Assembly (NCBI GenBank): GCA_032622095.1
Contig: CP136069.1
Coordinates: 107,474,278-107,538,277 of the forward strand
Direction: 5' to 3'
DNA length: 64,000 nt
DNA from: Siphonodentalium dalli
Taxonomy: Eukaryota; Mollusca; Scaphopoda; Gadilida; Siphonodentaliidae
Part shown: positions 45,031 to 56,470 of the stretch, in pieces
Layout: each line of letters opens with the position of its first letter
Numbering within the stretch: the first letter of the stretch is position 1
The notes under the pieces: model-generated
What the model was told of the DNA's origin: nothing
Databases searched by the model: none
What the model saw: the letters and a program-made list of their open reading frames with translations, nothing else
Made by a program: the position numbers and the translations under genes

Positions 45031-47396
45031 GAAAGTGTCAATGACACTGTAGCTCAACTTCGAAAGGGAATAATTTCATTTGTTACAGTCAATGGAGTGA
45101 TTAGGAATGTGGAAAGTTGAAAGGCCTAGTAATGCAAAGAGTAAATTCCAAGATGGCTGCTGGCGGTCATGTTTTTTGGCTGAATGACTCCGAAAGGACT
45201 CGTTCCCATCTACATGTCATTGTTAACATCAAGGACAAATTTCATGATGATCCGACAAAAGATACGACCTGTACCCTATGTGAAAGAATTTAGTCATGTA
45301 AAGAGTAAAATACTGCTGCCGGCCATGTTTTTTGGGCGAATGACCTCAAAATGACCCGTTTCCCATCTACATGTCATTGTTAATATCCATGACAAATCTC
45401 ATTATGATCAGACCAAAGATACGACTTGTAGCCCGTGCCAAAGGATTTAGTCATGCAAAGAGTAAAATCCAAGATGGCTGCTGGTGGCCATGTTTTTTGG
45501 CCGAATAACCCCAAAAGGACTCGTTCCCATCTACATGTCATTGTTAACATCCATGACAAATTTCATGAAGATCCAAACAAAGCTACGACCTGTAGCCCGT
45601 GCCAAAGGATTTAGTCATGCAAAGAGTAAAATCCAAGATGGCTGCTGGCGGCAATGTTTTTTGACCGAATGACCCCAAAATGACTCGTTTCCATCTACAT
45701 GTCAATGTCAACATTCATGACAAATTTCATAAAGATCAGACCAAAGGTACGACCTGTAGCCCGCGCCAAAGGATTTAGTCATGCAAAGAGTAAAATCCAA
45801 GATGGCTGCTGGCGGCCATGTTTTTTGGCCGAACGACCCCAAAATGACTCGTTCCCATCTACATCTCATTGTTAACATCCATGACAAATTTCATAAAGTT
45901 CCGACCAAAGCTACGACCTGTAACCCGCGCCAAAGGATTTAGTCATGCAAAGAGTAAAATCCAAGATGGCTCCTACCACTGCTATATGAACTAAAGGTTT
46001 CTATAATTGACATATATGAGGTTTTGATGACCATATATCGGCTTTCAAGAGAATACATTTAACTCATTTGTTGTCAATCTTGAAAAAATTCCAATTATCG
46101 CTTCTAATAAAGAGCGTCCATACTTCCACCGAAACGTGGTATGTAATAAAGTGCGTTTAAATTATGATAGTTTGTACTCGTTTTCAATGTAAAACAATAA
46201 ACGTATGTAAATATAGATCGATGGTAAAACGGTGGACACTTTTGTGTGTTTTCGCGATGTCTGTGACATAAAATTGATGGTGACTATATTAACGTTTTCT
46301 GTTAACCCCGGAATGCTAGAAAAATACAATTTTGTCTAATTTGGTATCGACTGCATGGGACCGCGCTTGGATCTTCAAATGTATATGTTTTGTTTTCAAA
46401 TATTTTATGAAGACAAATAAATAATTCAATTGCAGTGATTTAATTCTGGTAAGAAAAACAGAATTTAACTGAATTATTAAACTTATATATACTACGGTAA
46501 AAAGAAAGTTAATATTTATCATATCCTTGTCTATACAATAGCGGGCAATTACTGAAACGTACATGTAGATCTCTTCGAAGCTACATTGAATACATTTCAT
46601 TATTTCATCATCATGGAAATAACACGACCTCATTGTGACACACGCTGTCCACTAGCCAATCAAAACCGACAAAGTTATGACAGCACGTGTTCAATCGAGA
46701 ATTATGTTTCGATTTACCAAAGACACGCCCCCTATTGTATTTGAGTTCATTGACACCACTGTCAATCATTCGCGGCAGGCTTTTGATCCGCGGTATGCAT
46801 GTGTCGATTACCCACGTGCGTGTACATGTACATGTGTGTTTTAGCGTACCCTCACAAAGATTTCAAATGACATCGGACCCTTGGCGTACAGGTTATCGAC
46901 CTGTATTGGGAGGTGACACTGAATATTAAATATTCAAAGAATACACGTACATGTACATTGAGAAAAAATCACGACCGCGTTGGAGTAACGTTACGACCGC
47001 GTTGGAGTTTTTACAATCAACGCGGTCGTAACGTTACTCCAATGCGGTCGGGAGGGACACTTCTTTTGAGAAGGTGTGTATATGTCAATATTAACATCCA
47101 TGACAAATTTCATGATGATCAGATGAACAGTACGACCTGTAGACCGCGCCAATGGATTTAATTTTGAAATCCAAGATGGCCACCAGCGGCCATGTTTTTT
47201 GGCCGAATGACCCCAAATGACTCGTTCCCATCTACATGTCAACATTCATGACAAATTTCATAAAGATCAGACCAAGGGTACAACCTGTAGCCCGCGCCAA
47301 AGGACACACGCATGTTGACGGACACACGCATGCACACACAGGCACACGGACGACAACCCATGGCAATAGCTCAAACTTACAAAGTAAGTTGAGCTA
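45031..47396 (+). mobile_element. Pearl/Helentron-associated element F1, copy D
   Basis: 5' AGTGTCAATGACACT and GTAGCTCAACTT, about 5 core units, a 1.1-kb interruption (45976-47075), about 1.5 further units, CA-rich tract and the terminal hairpin. The empty site is visible in piggyBac-like copies 1 and 2 ('gatgaggataaacggttg', '...gaagat'|element|'aaatggttg'). Units here are more diverged from copies A-C. Confidence 0.8.
45976..47075. other. 1.1-kb insertion within F1 copy D, with a large hairpin
   Basis: Interrupts the core-repeat array. Contains unrelated AT-rich sequence and, near its right end, a hairpin at 46973-47049. The 32-bp arms have one mismatch (starting GACCGCGTTGGAGTAACG), the loop is 13 nt, and each arm is itself internally repetitive. 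No open frame I recognise. Confidence 0.6.
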
Positions 47397-47486
47397 ATAA
47401 ATGGTTGTTTATATGCACATATTTAGTTCGTCTACTGGTTTATGTTTCCAACTACATGTGCTGTTGGGAAAACTTCAAAGGGTTAA

Positions 47487-49290
47487 ATAAGCAACATTCC
47501 AGGCAGATGTATATTGCAGATGATATTGACAAGACAAAACCCTGAATGATGTATGGATGAAGTGGATCAGATCCCTCATATAAATAAGCTTGAACCTTAT
47601 TGGTCCTGGGTATATTATCTCCTGCATATCTGTAAAAGTCGCAGAATGATGTTCATGTGTTTCAATTTTTCGTGCATTTCCATGTATTGTACTCCCGTAA
47701 ATACCTCAAAATTAAGTTCAGATTCATAAGCATTCAGTACTAATCAGCAGTGAGTGAACAGAGACTAATTAATTTTCACACTTGTGAAAACCCATGACGG
47801 CTGTATCCAATACATTTTTCGCACTGGTGTATAAACGCACCATTGATGAACAGGTATTAAGTACCCAGTGATTATCGTACTTTATGATTTATGTTAACTG
47901 ATTAATGATGATCTTGTTTTCACAAAAATTCATGGGACTATATTCCAATCGAAGATGAGTTCAGTATATCTGTCTTACCTACATTGTACTTTATGAAATT
48001 GATACATGCACATGTGCTTGTTCGGTTTCCAAAATTATCCCATATTTTGAAATAACTCTGGAATTTTACACTTTCCGTTACCGTTTTGGATTCAAGTTTC
48101 ATTAAAATGTTTCTTAATTTCCGATGCTGTTAGGAGATGATCAACGGAACGGTAGCCTCCTGTGTTAGAAATATGTGAAACAACTTCAGTTATGTGGAGA
48201 TCGACACTGATATTAAATGGTTAGGGTTATTTTAGAGTCGATAGAGGTAATCGTCTACTAGTCGATAGTCAGACACCTCCCAAAATTTCATAGTTAAAAA
48301 ATTTGCAGTTTGCCGTGTGGTATCGTAGTTTTGAACTTTTTAGTATCCAACTTTTCGTTTTAGAATATTCAAATGCCGCAATTTGTTGGTGGTTACTTTA
48401 CTTAAGCTAAGCTGTTACTACAACGGCCTCACCTATTCACAGGGACCCGACGTTACAGACGTCCGCTACTATATACATGCAACGCCGACTATTAAAGGGA
48501 ACGGCATGCGTCCAGCCCAACATTCACATTTGTCCGGAGTGTCCCATATAGCGATGCCTCATGCCTTTACCAAGGCATATACACACTCAACATCGTGCAA
48601 CCGGCTTTCATCATTGCCAACATTGCAATAGACGGTTCAACCGCCGTACATAACGACGCCAAAAGGTACCAAAGAACACACAGTGTAAGATCCAGATCCC
48701 CAACTGTTTGTTTGCTTACAAGCATCACAATCACAATGTGTCATATTGCCCGCACTCTTGCATGCCCACACACTACTCCCATACACGGAACACACCGCAG
48801 CCCTCAGTTTACTTAGATGGCACATTATGGACACATTAATGTGATGCTTCAAGCATACATATCCTTACAAGAATGGACAAATATCCCGTTAAATGGACAA
48901 TACTTTATATGACTGTAGTTTGTGAGTTGAACATTACACAGTCAATCTCACATCCAGTAGTTGTCACTTCTCCCCTCATGGTCCAAATGACCCAATCCCA
49001 CAAAATACTCTTCTCGGATCCAAGCACATGTCCTCAATTCATCCGATTATTCCCATTTGATTGGTCAAACATCTCATCCGCCCATATTCGTCACAACCAC
49101 AAAGCATCGACTCTGTGACCGCGTAACGCCCTATATCGGCCACCACTACACAATACCTTCCGGTTTAAACAATTGGTAACCACCGACTCTGTGCTCACTT
49201 TGCACAAGACATACGTGGTCAATAATCCCCTTGTATGCCACCCAGGGATACAAGATATAACCAGAATATCAATACAATTGGACAACTGCG
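47487..49290. other. Unassigned stretch, no repeat family recognised
   Basis: Less repetitive than its surroundings. Open frames (for example 48383-48631 plus) have no recognisable motif, and no exon with conserved residues and splice sites was found. Confidence 0.4.
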
Positions 49291-49299
49291 GGTACTACA

Positions 49300-49620
49300 C
49301 AACACATACCCGCAGCTGGTACAAATTACGATGAATAAAGCGACATACCCGCACCACTTCGGATCGTTTCTTCTCAACATACCCGCAAATACACATCCGG
49401 CTTTCTAGGTTATACATCATATACCGGCGCCGTTTGTGCTTTAACCCATGGACACACCACGTTACTAGTAGCATTGTATCGAACATACCCGCTACAACTA
49501 CCCGCACTAAACTAGAGTGACTGGGCAGCAACAATATACCCGCACAAACTACCCGCATAGACTATCGGGAATCGCAAGGGACCACATACTCGCAATATAC
49601 CCGCACTCAACCCTGAGACC
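49300..49620. promoter_or_regulatory. Cluster of about nine ACCCGC motifs
   Basis: The octamer-like ATACCCGCA or CTACCCGCA occurs around 49306, 49345, 49378, 49490, 49500, 49537, 49551 and 49600, mostly on one strand at irregular spacing. It lies 70-390 bp upstream of a TATAAAAG. Irregular spacing argues for binding sites rather than a tandem satellite. Confidence 0.45.
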
Positions 49621-49689
49621 TCTTCTGTGTCCATAAACAACCGACATCTACCCTTTGAACAATCAAATTCACGCTCAATCAACCTACAG

Positions 49690-49697
49690 TATAAAAG
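49690..49697 (+). promoter_or_regulatory. TATA box (TATAAAAG)
   Basis: TATAAAAGG follows the ACCCGC cluster and lies about 38 bp before the hammerhead-like motif, an order similar to that in pseudo-LTRs of Penelope-like elements. No coding sequence identified downstream. Confidence 0.4.
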
Positions 49698-49735
49698 GAC
49701 AGGCAAAATCCACATCTACCCACACCATCCTGGTC

Positions 49736-49762
49736 CTGATGAAGATACACTTGTTATCGAAA
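49736..49762 (+). ncRNA. Hammerhead-ribozyme-like core motif
   Basis: CTGATGA (49736-49742), a possible stem II of GATA/TATC with a 7-nt loop and one unpaired A, then GAAA (49759-49762). This spacing matches the conserved hammerhead core, which is common in Penelope-like retroelement ends. Stems I and III are not convincing by eye, so activity is uncertain. Confidence 0.35.
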
Positions 49763-49764
49763 GT

Positions 49765-50459
49765 GCTAGACAATTTTTAGGAAATTCAAATGATTGAGTA
49801 TACCTCCCTGGAGGATCATCCTCGCATTTTTGAATTTATTAACTCACAACTCAATCGCAGGCAATATGGCCATGAGCATCTCTCTCATCAGTGTCACACC
49901 TGTTGACGTCAACTTCCCCACACCCAACGTGTCCCTCACTATAGTAATCCATGAAGACAACTTGCAAAGGGAAACAAAATGCACAAATCTGAAACAATAA
50001 ATCTCAGCACAGCACCTCAGCGCGCAAATAAAGAGAGAGATAGCGCAGATCTTCACTCTCTGCGCACCCTACCACTAGTAGGCACTAACAAGAAGGACTT
50101 TAATTAGTCGCCTCTAATATATATGTCAATAACATTTGAGGACATTTGTCCCAGGATCTATCATCAACATACAATCCGATGATCCAATTAATGTAGATAG
50201 TGATTTATCGACCAACATGCTGGTGAACAGTGCAATAAATTGATTCTGAAAACGAAAATGGAAGTGCAACAAATATTTTCAGGAATATGTTCCGGTGAAT
50301 CCGCTCTACTGGTGCTTTCTTCAAATCAAACATCGATCGTTTCCCGATGTGAATAAACGTTTAATACGTATATTCTTGGAGCCATTTTAATGCATGACTA
50401 TTCTAGTATTACACTGTTTTTTTTTCAAATAAAAAAATACTTAATCAGTATCTAGTGTC
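49765..50459. other. Unassigned stretch
   Basis: No shared repeat or convincing open frame; possible downstream part of a retroelement promoter region. Confidence 0.35.
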
Positions 50460-50765
50460 AACAAGAGGTTGCACCATGGGTACTGGGTAACCCCCATGGT
50501 GAAAATTAAATAAGTCAAAAACCAAATTAAGGGGAAAAAATGTGATGAACGAACAATTTACTGGACAATTCTAACAGATGGAAATCCAACATTTTCAGAT
50601 AAAGAAAGAGGGATAACTCTTGAACGGAAAATGAGAACAACGTCGATGATCCCTCTTTTGAAAGCACTCATGATGCCAAACCTGCATACCAATTTTCATC
50701 AAGATCTGTTAACCCATGGTTGAGATATATGAGCGGACGGACAGAAATCCAACATTTTCAGATAA
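50459..50765 (+). mobile_element. Helentron-like 5' end fragment
   Basis: Starts CAACAAGAGGTTG with arms CACCATGGG (50472-50480) and CCCATGGTG (50493-50501). Two internal units with 'agataaagaaagagggataa' follow. The 3' hairpin is missing, so the copy is truncated. 50766-51021 holds nothing recognised. Confidence 0.55.
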
Positions 50766-51021
50766 ACAAAGAGGGATAACTCTTAAACAGAAAATGTGAA
50801 CAAGGTCAGTGAACCCGTCTTTTGAGGGAATATATGTACATGTGTCTTATGGAACAACCCAATTATAAAGTTGCACGACAAAATGATCAACATCGCTACA
50901 TGGAGAAGACATGGTATTTTTTTTCCCAATGAATTGATACATACAATTGGCAAATTTCACACACCCGAAAGTCTTCACACATCTTTTAATGTATCATCAC
51001 TTTGAACGCAATTCATAGACA

Positions 51022-52106
51022 AACAAGAGGTGTGCACTCGAGTGCTAGCATACCCCCACCGTGGCAAATTCAACCCGCATTATCCGTAAATTAACCCAAC
51101 AAAAAAGATTTTTAACTTTAAAGAAAAATTCGGACTAATTATATCGATATGGTGTCGCAAGAAGCTTGTACAGAATTTTCTAAGTCAAAATAAGTCGAAA
51201 ATGAAGTGTAATATTACGAAAAACAGTTTGAGCCAATCCCTAGCAGCATCATGTAGAGAGGGTATTGTGAGAAGCATGTATACCAAAAATTATTGAAATC
51301 GGTTCATATTTGTTAAAGTTATTAAGTCGGACAGAATTTTCTAAGTCAAAATAAGTCGAAAATGAAGATTAACTTGAAAAAAAAAAGTTGGACCAAACCG
51401 CAATTAGCATCATGCGGAGAGACCGTCCTAATGATATTGCATACAAAAAATTATTGAAATCGGTTCATAGTTGTTCGAGTTATGAGGTCGGACAGACGGA
51501 CGGACGGATGGACACACGGACGTACCAACAAATGGGTAGATATGTGGCTTCGACCTATGTGGCTAGAAATGGTAATGTGGCTTTAGTTTTTATGTGGCTT
51601 CTCAAGTAGCCATAAAATTTTAAGTGGCTATCAAGTAGTAGATAGTGATAAAACTCCAGATTATGGATTCATAACATGTTGGAATTATAGCAGAAGAAGC
51701 TGATTAAAACTCAAATACTTGCTCACAGCAACTGGGACAGTGGAATAGGAGAAACTGACAGGTCCGTGATTGGGTGGCTAGCCACATAAATGTCTTGTCA
51801 GTGTCCGACATCTCCTATTGACGGGTCATGGATGTCTAAATCGATGGACTTTTTTTTCTCCAAATTTTGAGTGACTACAAAATTAAATAAGCTGATTAGG
51901 CCAAATAGATCATTATAGAACGTCCATCTGAAAGCTGTTACGTGGCTAGCCACGCAACGGAAGTTATGCACATAAATATCCATTTTACACAATCTTAGCC
52001 ACATAAGTAGTCATTAGTGAACACGGAGGGAGAAAGCATGACGGACGGATGGACGGACGCAGTCAATCCAGTATACCCCCCATTTTCTTTGAAAGTGGGG
52101 GTATAA
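51022..52106 (+). mobile_element. F3-family Helentron-like element inserted in a LINE
   Basis: Starts AACAAGAGGTGT with palindrome GCACTCGAGTGC (51034-51045) and TAGCATACCCCCACC. Ends with GGAC/GGAT microsatellite and hairpin at 52072-52105 (TATACCCCCCATTTTC / GAAAGTGGGGGTATA). The 5' CATACCCCCAC is complementary to the last arm. The LINE reverse transcriptase frame resumes at the next base. Confidence 0.75.
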
Positions 52107-52264
52107 AAAGCATTTGATTCTATAAACAGGGAGTTGCTATTCGAGAAAATGATGAATATTCAAATAGGGGGAAATATTCTAGACATTTTGCGCTCAATAT
52201 ATAGTTCAAGCGACTACATTATCAAAACATCACAAGGACTTTCGCAGCCCTTTGCCTCAACTAT
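52107..52264 (+). pseudogene. LINE reverse transcriptase, first visible segment
   Basis: Reads KAFDSINRELLFEKM, then IGGNILDILRSIYSSS and GLSQPFAST. KAFDS carries the first catalytic Asp region of non-LTR reverse transcriptases, and the following blocks are RT domains 2-3. The segment is cut at the right by the element 52267-55136 and continues at 55137. Upstream sequence is separated by the F3 element. Confidence 0.85.
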
Positions 52265-52304
52265 AGCCCTTATGAAAATGGGAGCTTGCTGCGAGTTCGC
52301 TGCG

Positions 52305-52340
52305 AGCTCTTTGCGAACTTAATTAAGTTCGCAAAGAGCT
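52305..52340. repeat. Perfect 36-bp palindrome
   Basis: Centre TTAATTAA, arms AGCTCTTTGCGAACTTAA and its complement, no loop. Lies in the left subterminal region of the CCCTT element. Confidence 0.9.
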
Positions 52341-53989
52341 CACAAGGCAACAAGCGATCTCCCTGCGAGACCACAAGAACTCGCAGGCGATTCTTGGTCT
52401 TCATTTAAGCTAACACTTGCGAACTTAACTGTGATTTAAGCTCGCAGTTGCGAACTTTGTGAGCTTAGTTATGTTTGGAGCTCGCAGTCGCGAGCTTAAT
52501 GATATTTGGAGCTCGCAATCGCGAACTTAATGATATTTGGAGCTCGCAATCACAAGCATACTGTGATGCTATCAACAGCCATCCATGCACTGACCAAACA
52601 AAATTTCTATAAATACTTCTGTAATTTAATCCAGTGACTGGCTCTGTGGAGACAGCATCTGTTCCTTAGGTTAACTTCCTGTGTTATTGTGAAATTTGAA
52701 AATGGACTGTTACTGAATGAGGGTATCACCCCCCCCTCCCCCCTGAATCCTGAATACGAGTTAATTTTGGGGGGTGAATCCTGAATACGAGTTAATTTTG
52801 GGGGGTGAATCCTGAATACATGTTAAGAAATAATACATAGAAGTTACATAGACACATTATGATGCCGGTCGCGTTATGAGGCCGTTATGATACCATTAAT
52901 GATACTTTATGACCAGGGACGTGGCTAGAGGGTTTCCGTTGGGGGGTGTCCACCTTGGGAAATTACAACTGCACCCCCCCCCCCTTGAGTCAGAATCAGA
53001 CCGAACACAAGTTTTGCATAATTCCATTTGCACCCCCCCCCCCCCCCCCCACCTCCTTGCACCTCAGTGTTTAGGCCTAATATCCTATATCTTCATAAAC
53101 CATGATTCTATATTCCCGGTATGAGAAAATTCAGATATTTTAACCTGAAACATTGCATAAATCCTAACATCTAGTGGTCTAACTCCATACACATGCACAC
53201 GGCTACGAAATATGAACAAGAAAATCGCAAATCCTAGCATCCAGACTGGCCTCAACTAAAGCTTTCCTATAGTGTTGGAAATTTCAAACCTCATACTCCC
53301 CTTCAGGTTGGAAAATTCTCCAACTGATGACCACAAGTTTGACCAAATGTAGTAAAATATTGTTAAACTTATTAGCATTTTTGTATTGGCCACAGGGGAG
53401 AGACAATGACACACCGGGCCGAGACGCCATGGTTCGGCCCGGTGTGCGAAAATTTTGTAATCTGAACAAGAAAATCGCAAAATCCTAGCATCTAGACTGG
53501 CGTCAAGCATTTTTAGCATGTTTATGATGGCACGGTGGTCGAATATGCCAAAGAAGCTATTATACCCACCCATTCACACAGATAACTAGCACAAAATATT
53601 ACTTTGCGCCATCAAAACCTGCGTCCAAGATGTTTTGCTTGAACCCGAATACCAGTTAATTCGGGGGTATGAATCCCGCGTACGGCTTCAAAACACCCTG
53701 AATCCCGCGTACCGAAAAGGGGGGGGGGGTGATACCCTCCTGAATGGTATAATCTCTTTGTTCATAATGATCTCTCTATGATTTGTGAATTGTTTCATTC
53801 AACAACTTTGGAGACTGATAGGATTGTACAAAATTAATTTAATACTTCAAGATAACTGAGCTTGCAGGCATGGATAAACTATTTTCTAAAACTGAAAAAA
53901 CTATTCAAAATCTGTTTATAAATTTGAAGCAATCATTCAAAGAAGATATATACCGGTAGCTGCAGGCCATGCAGTGCATGGATTCCAGA

Positions 53990-54590
53990 AACTTAGGTAA
54001 GCATACTATTGAACTGTTGAAGACTTATATAACTAATAGCTTTGTGTATTGTGCATAACATTATGATTGGGGGAGGGGGTAAATAGCTTTGTTTATTGGG
54101 CATGAAATGATGATGGGGGATAACTAGCTTTGTTTATTGGGCATGAAATTATGGTGGGGGGATAAATAGCTTTATTGGGCATGAAATGATGATGGGGGGG
54201 GGGGGGGTAGTTAACTACATGTAGCTTTGTTTATTGGGCATAACATGATGAGGGTAAGATTGGGCTTAACATGATAGGGGGGTAAGCATACTATTGAACT
54301 GTTGAAGACGTATAACTAGCTTTGTTTATTGGGCATGAAATAACAGGGGGGGGGTTGGAGGGTATATACCTAGCTTTGTTTATAAATTTGACATGAAATG
54401 ATGATTGGGGGAGGGGATTATATAACTAGCTTTGTTTAATGGCATGAAATGATGTGGGGGGGGGGGGGGTAACTAGCTTTGTATGTAGGGCATGAAATGA
54501 TGATGGGGGGGGGGACTTGCTTTGTGCATTGGCCATGAAATCCTGATAGGAGGGGGAACTAACTTTGTTTATTGGGCATGAAATTAATTT
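53990..54590 (+). repeat. Degenerate minisatellite, about 11 units of 40-75 bp
   Basis: Each unit contains 'tagctttgtttattgggcat' or a variant, then 'gaaatgatgatgg' and a G run of 3-13. Unit length varies mainly by the G run. Confidence 0.85.
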
Positions 54591-54779
54591 TCCAAACATG
54601 ATTCATTTAAATTGTTAAACTTAAATTGCAAGTAAATTATATTGTGATTATTGTATTGCAGCTTACATGAAGACCATAACTGGGCCAGATGGAAAACCAA
54701 CAATTACAGAGCCATGCATGGTTAACATTAAGGCAATAACTCGAAGTTCTCAAGGAGCAGGCGAACAGAAAAAGGAGTT

Positions 54780-55060
54780 TACAATGAGCTCGCAAGAGAA
54801 TGTAGTAAGGTCGCAAAAGTAAGGCAATAAGCTCGCAAGAGTTTGCAGTAAGCTCGCAAAAGTTTGCATTAAGCTCGCAGGAGTTTACAATAAGCTCGCA
54901 AGAGTTCGCAGGGAGCTCATAATAAGCTCGCAAGGTGTTCGTAGGGAGCTCGCAGGGAGCTCGCAGAGAGTTCGCAGGAAGCTCACAGAGAGTTTGCGGC
55001 GAGCTCACAGAGAGTTTGCAGGGAGCTCGCAGAGAGTTCGTGGGGAGCTCGCTATAGTTC
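54780..55060 (+). repeat. Minisatellite of GAGCTCGCA / AGTTTGCA units (about 20-22 bp)
   Basis: About 13 alternating 'agctcgcaagagtttgcag' type units. They produce long spurious open frames on both strands (for example 54637-55008 minus, with repeated CEL.AN). Confidence 0.85.
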
Positions 55061-55136
55061 CAAATTACACGCTCGCAGCGAGCTCACAAAATTCATCTTC
55101 TGTGAGCTTATCGCAAGCTCATAATTTTGGTAAGGG

Positions 55137-56340
55137 AGGGGTGAGACAAGGATATTCGCTGTCCCCTACCCTATTTAAGATATTTATTGACGACATCAAA
55201 TCATGTTTTGATGAATCTTGCGGTTCATGCACTCTAAAACAATCTAAAATTAACCACTTACTGTTTGCCGATGACCTACTTCTAGTTTCGGAAAGCCAAA
55301 CTGGCTTACAAAGGTCACTTGATAAATTTGTCAGCTACTCTCAAGACAACGTATTACCCATTAACATCAACAAAACTGAAGTAATGGTGGTTAATCAAAA
55401 CTCTACTTGCAGTTCCAATGTTCAAAGTTTTAGGTAATGAGTTGAAAATTTGCGATCAGTTTTCATACCTTGGACTAATTTTTACGAAGAGTGGAAAATA
55501 TAGACTCGCCCAAGAGTCATTGAGTACAAAAGCACTTAAAGTAATGCACAAACTGTGACGTGAAATGATAAATCGCTACCACATATCTATACCACTGGCA
55601 CTAAAACTTTTTAATACACTAGTAAAACCAATTTTGCTTTATGGAAGCGAAATATGGGCACCAGAAGTATCGCGCAATGATAACTCGCCCTCTGAGAAGA
55701 TACACTTGAGCTTCTGCAAAATGATACTCGGTGTAGGATCGAAGGCGGCCAACCATGAAGTGAGAGTATATAATTCGGCGTATATCCTATAATCTATGTC
55801 GAGTGCATAACGCAGGCTTTTAAATTTTTGAAGCGAATTAATGGTCACCCGAACCAAATCTTGCACGAAGCACATAGATCAAGCGAATCAAATACAATCA
55901 AACCCTCACTTAGAACAATGAAAGAAAAGTATGTTGCGTCATTGAACACGGCAGATGGAAATAGTTTGCACATATCGGATAACTATATTAATAACGCCAC
56001 AGAAAGATTGAAGGATGAATACATAAATAAATATATTGTTAGTGCAGACGATCCACACAGTAAACTAAGGACATATAATCAATTCAAAACCGTTTTTCGG
56101 CTCGAACCATATCTGTTATATACAACTTCGATGAAAGACCGTGAACAATTCTGTAGACTTCGAATCAGTTGTCATTCATTAGAAATAGAAAAAGGTCGAC
56201 ACAAACGCCCACCGACACCAGCTGATAAGCGTATATGCAAAATGTGCAATGCTAACTCAGTGGAAGACTAGAAGCATTTTGTCCTCCATTGTGCTAAATA
56301 CGACAAGTTGAGAAAACGTTTATTCGAAGAACTGAATTAT
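55137..56340 (+). pseudogene. LINE reverse transcriptase C-terminal half and tail
   Basis: GVRQGYSLSPTLFKIFIDDI, then LLFADDLLLVSESQTGLQ (catalytic F-A-D-D box) and INKTEVMVV, in frame from 55137. After a frame change near 55430 come YLGLIFTKSGKY, then a TGA at 55557, LALKLFNTLVKPILLYGSEIW, another frame change near 55795, and a tail ending in a C-x2-C-x9-H-x4-C knuckle (CKMC...HFVLHC) with a TAG inside. Order and motifs are those of CR1/L1-type LINEs. At least four lesions make it dead. Confidence 0.9.
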
Positions 56341-56470
56341 ACAAGACAGTCAATGACTGTGGGGTCGCTCACCAGACTGCAAAGACTGATAAGACTGGGA
56401 CTCTGGAGACCAAAACAGTCAGCACTTTTCATAATCACTTTAAAAGAAGTAGATTTAAACAGGATATGTG
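56341..56470 (+). mobile_element. F2-family 5' end, truncated, in the LINE tail
   Basis: ACAAGACAGTCAATGACTG begins a block whose palindrome ACAGTCAATGACTGT (56346-56360) and TCGCTCACCAGACTG are also at 17315. The two are about 85% identical over some 85 bp, then diverge. No F2 3' end follows. Confidence 0.65.

Larger units (their letters stand above)
44394..47482 (-). mobile_element. piggyBac-like element copy 3, right half
   Basis: Resumes at 'gtttacagttgacatgcag', continues to 45030, is interrupted by F1 copy D, and ends GTTGGGAAAACTTCAAAGGG with TTAA at 47483-47486. About 180 bp present in copy 2 (26480-26650) are deleted near 47450. Confidence 0.6.
52267..55136. mobile_element. CCCTT/AAGGG TIR element splitting the LINE
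   Basis: Left end CCCTTATGAAAATGGGAGCT, complement of right end CCCTTACCAAAATTATGAGCT. AG flanks both ends (52265-52266, 55137-55138), and removing the element plus one AG restores a continuous LINE frame. Both subterminal regions are rich in GAGCTCGCAG motifs. The interior (52580-54700) has no gene I recognise, several G or C homopolymers and the two minisatellites listed separately. The superfamily is not assigned. Confidence 0.7.

Noticed and set aside
48383-48816. Overlapping plus frames as possible host exons
   Set aside because: No recognisable domain, no consistent splice sites and no codon bias evident by eye.
54637-55008. 123-codon minus-strand open frame with repeated CELPAN/CELTAN
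   Set aside because: Produced entirely by the GAGCTCGCA minisatellite; the frame stays open because the unit length and composition avoid stops.
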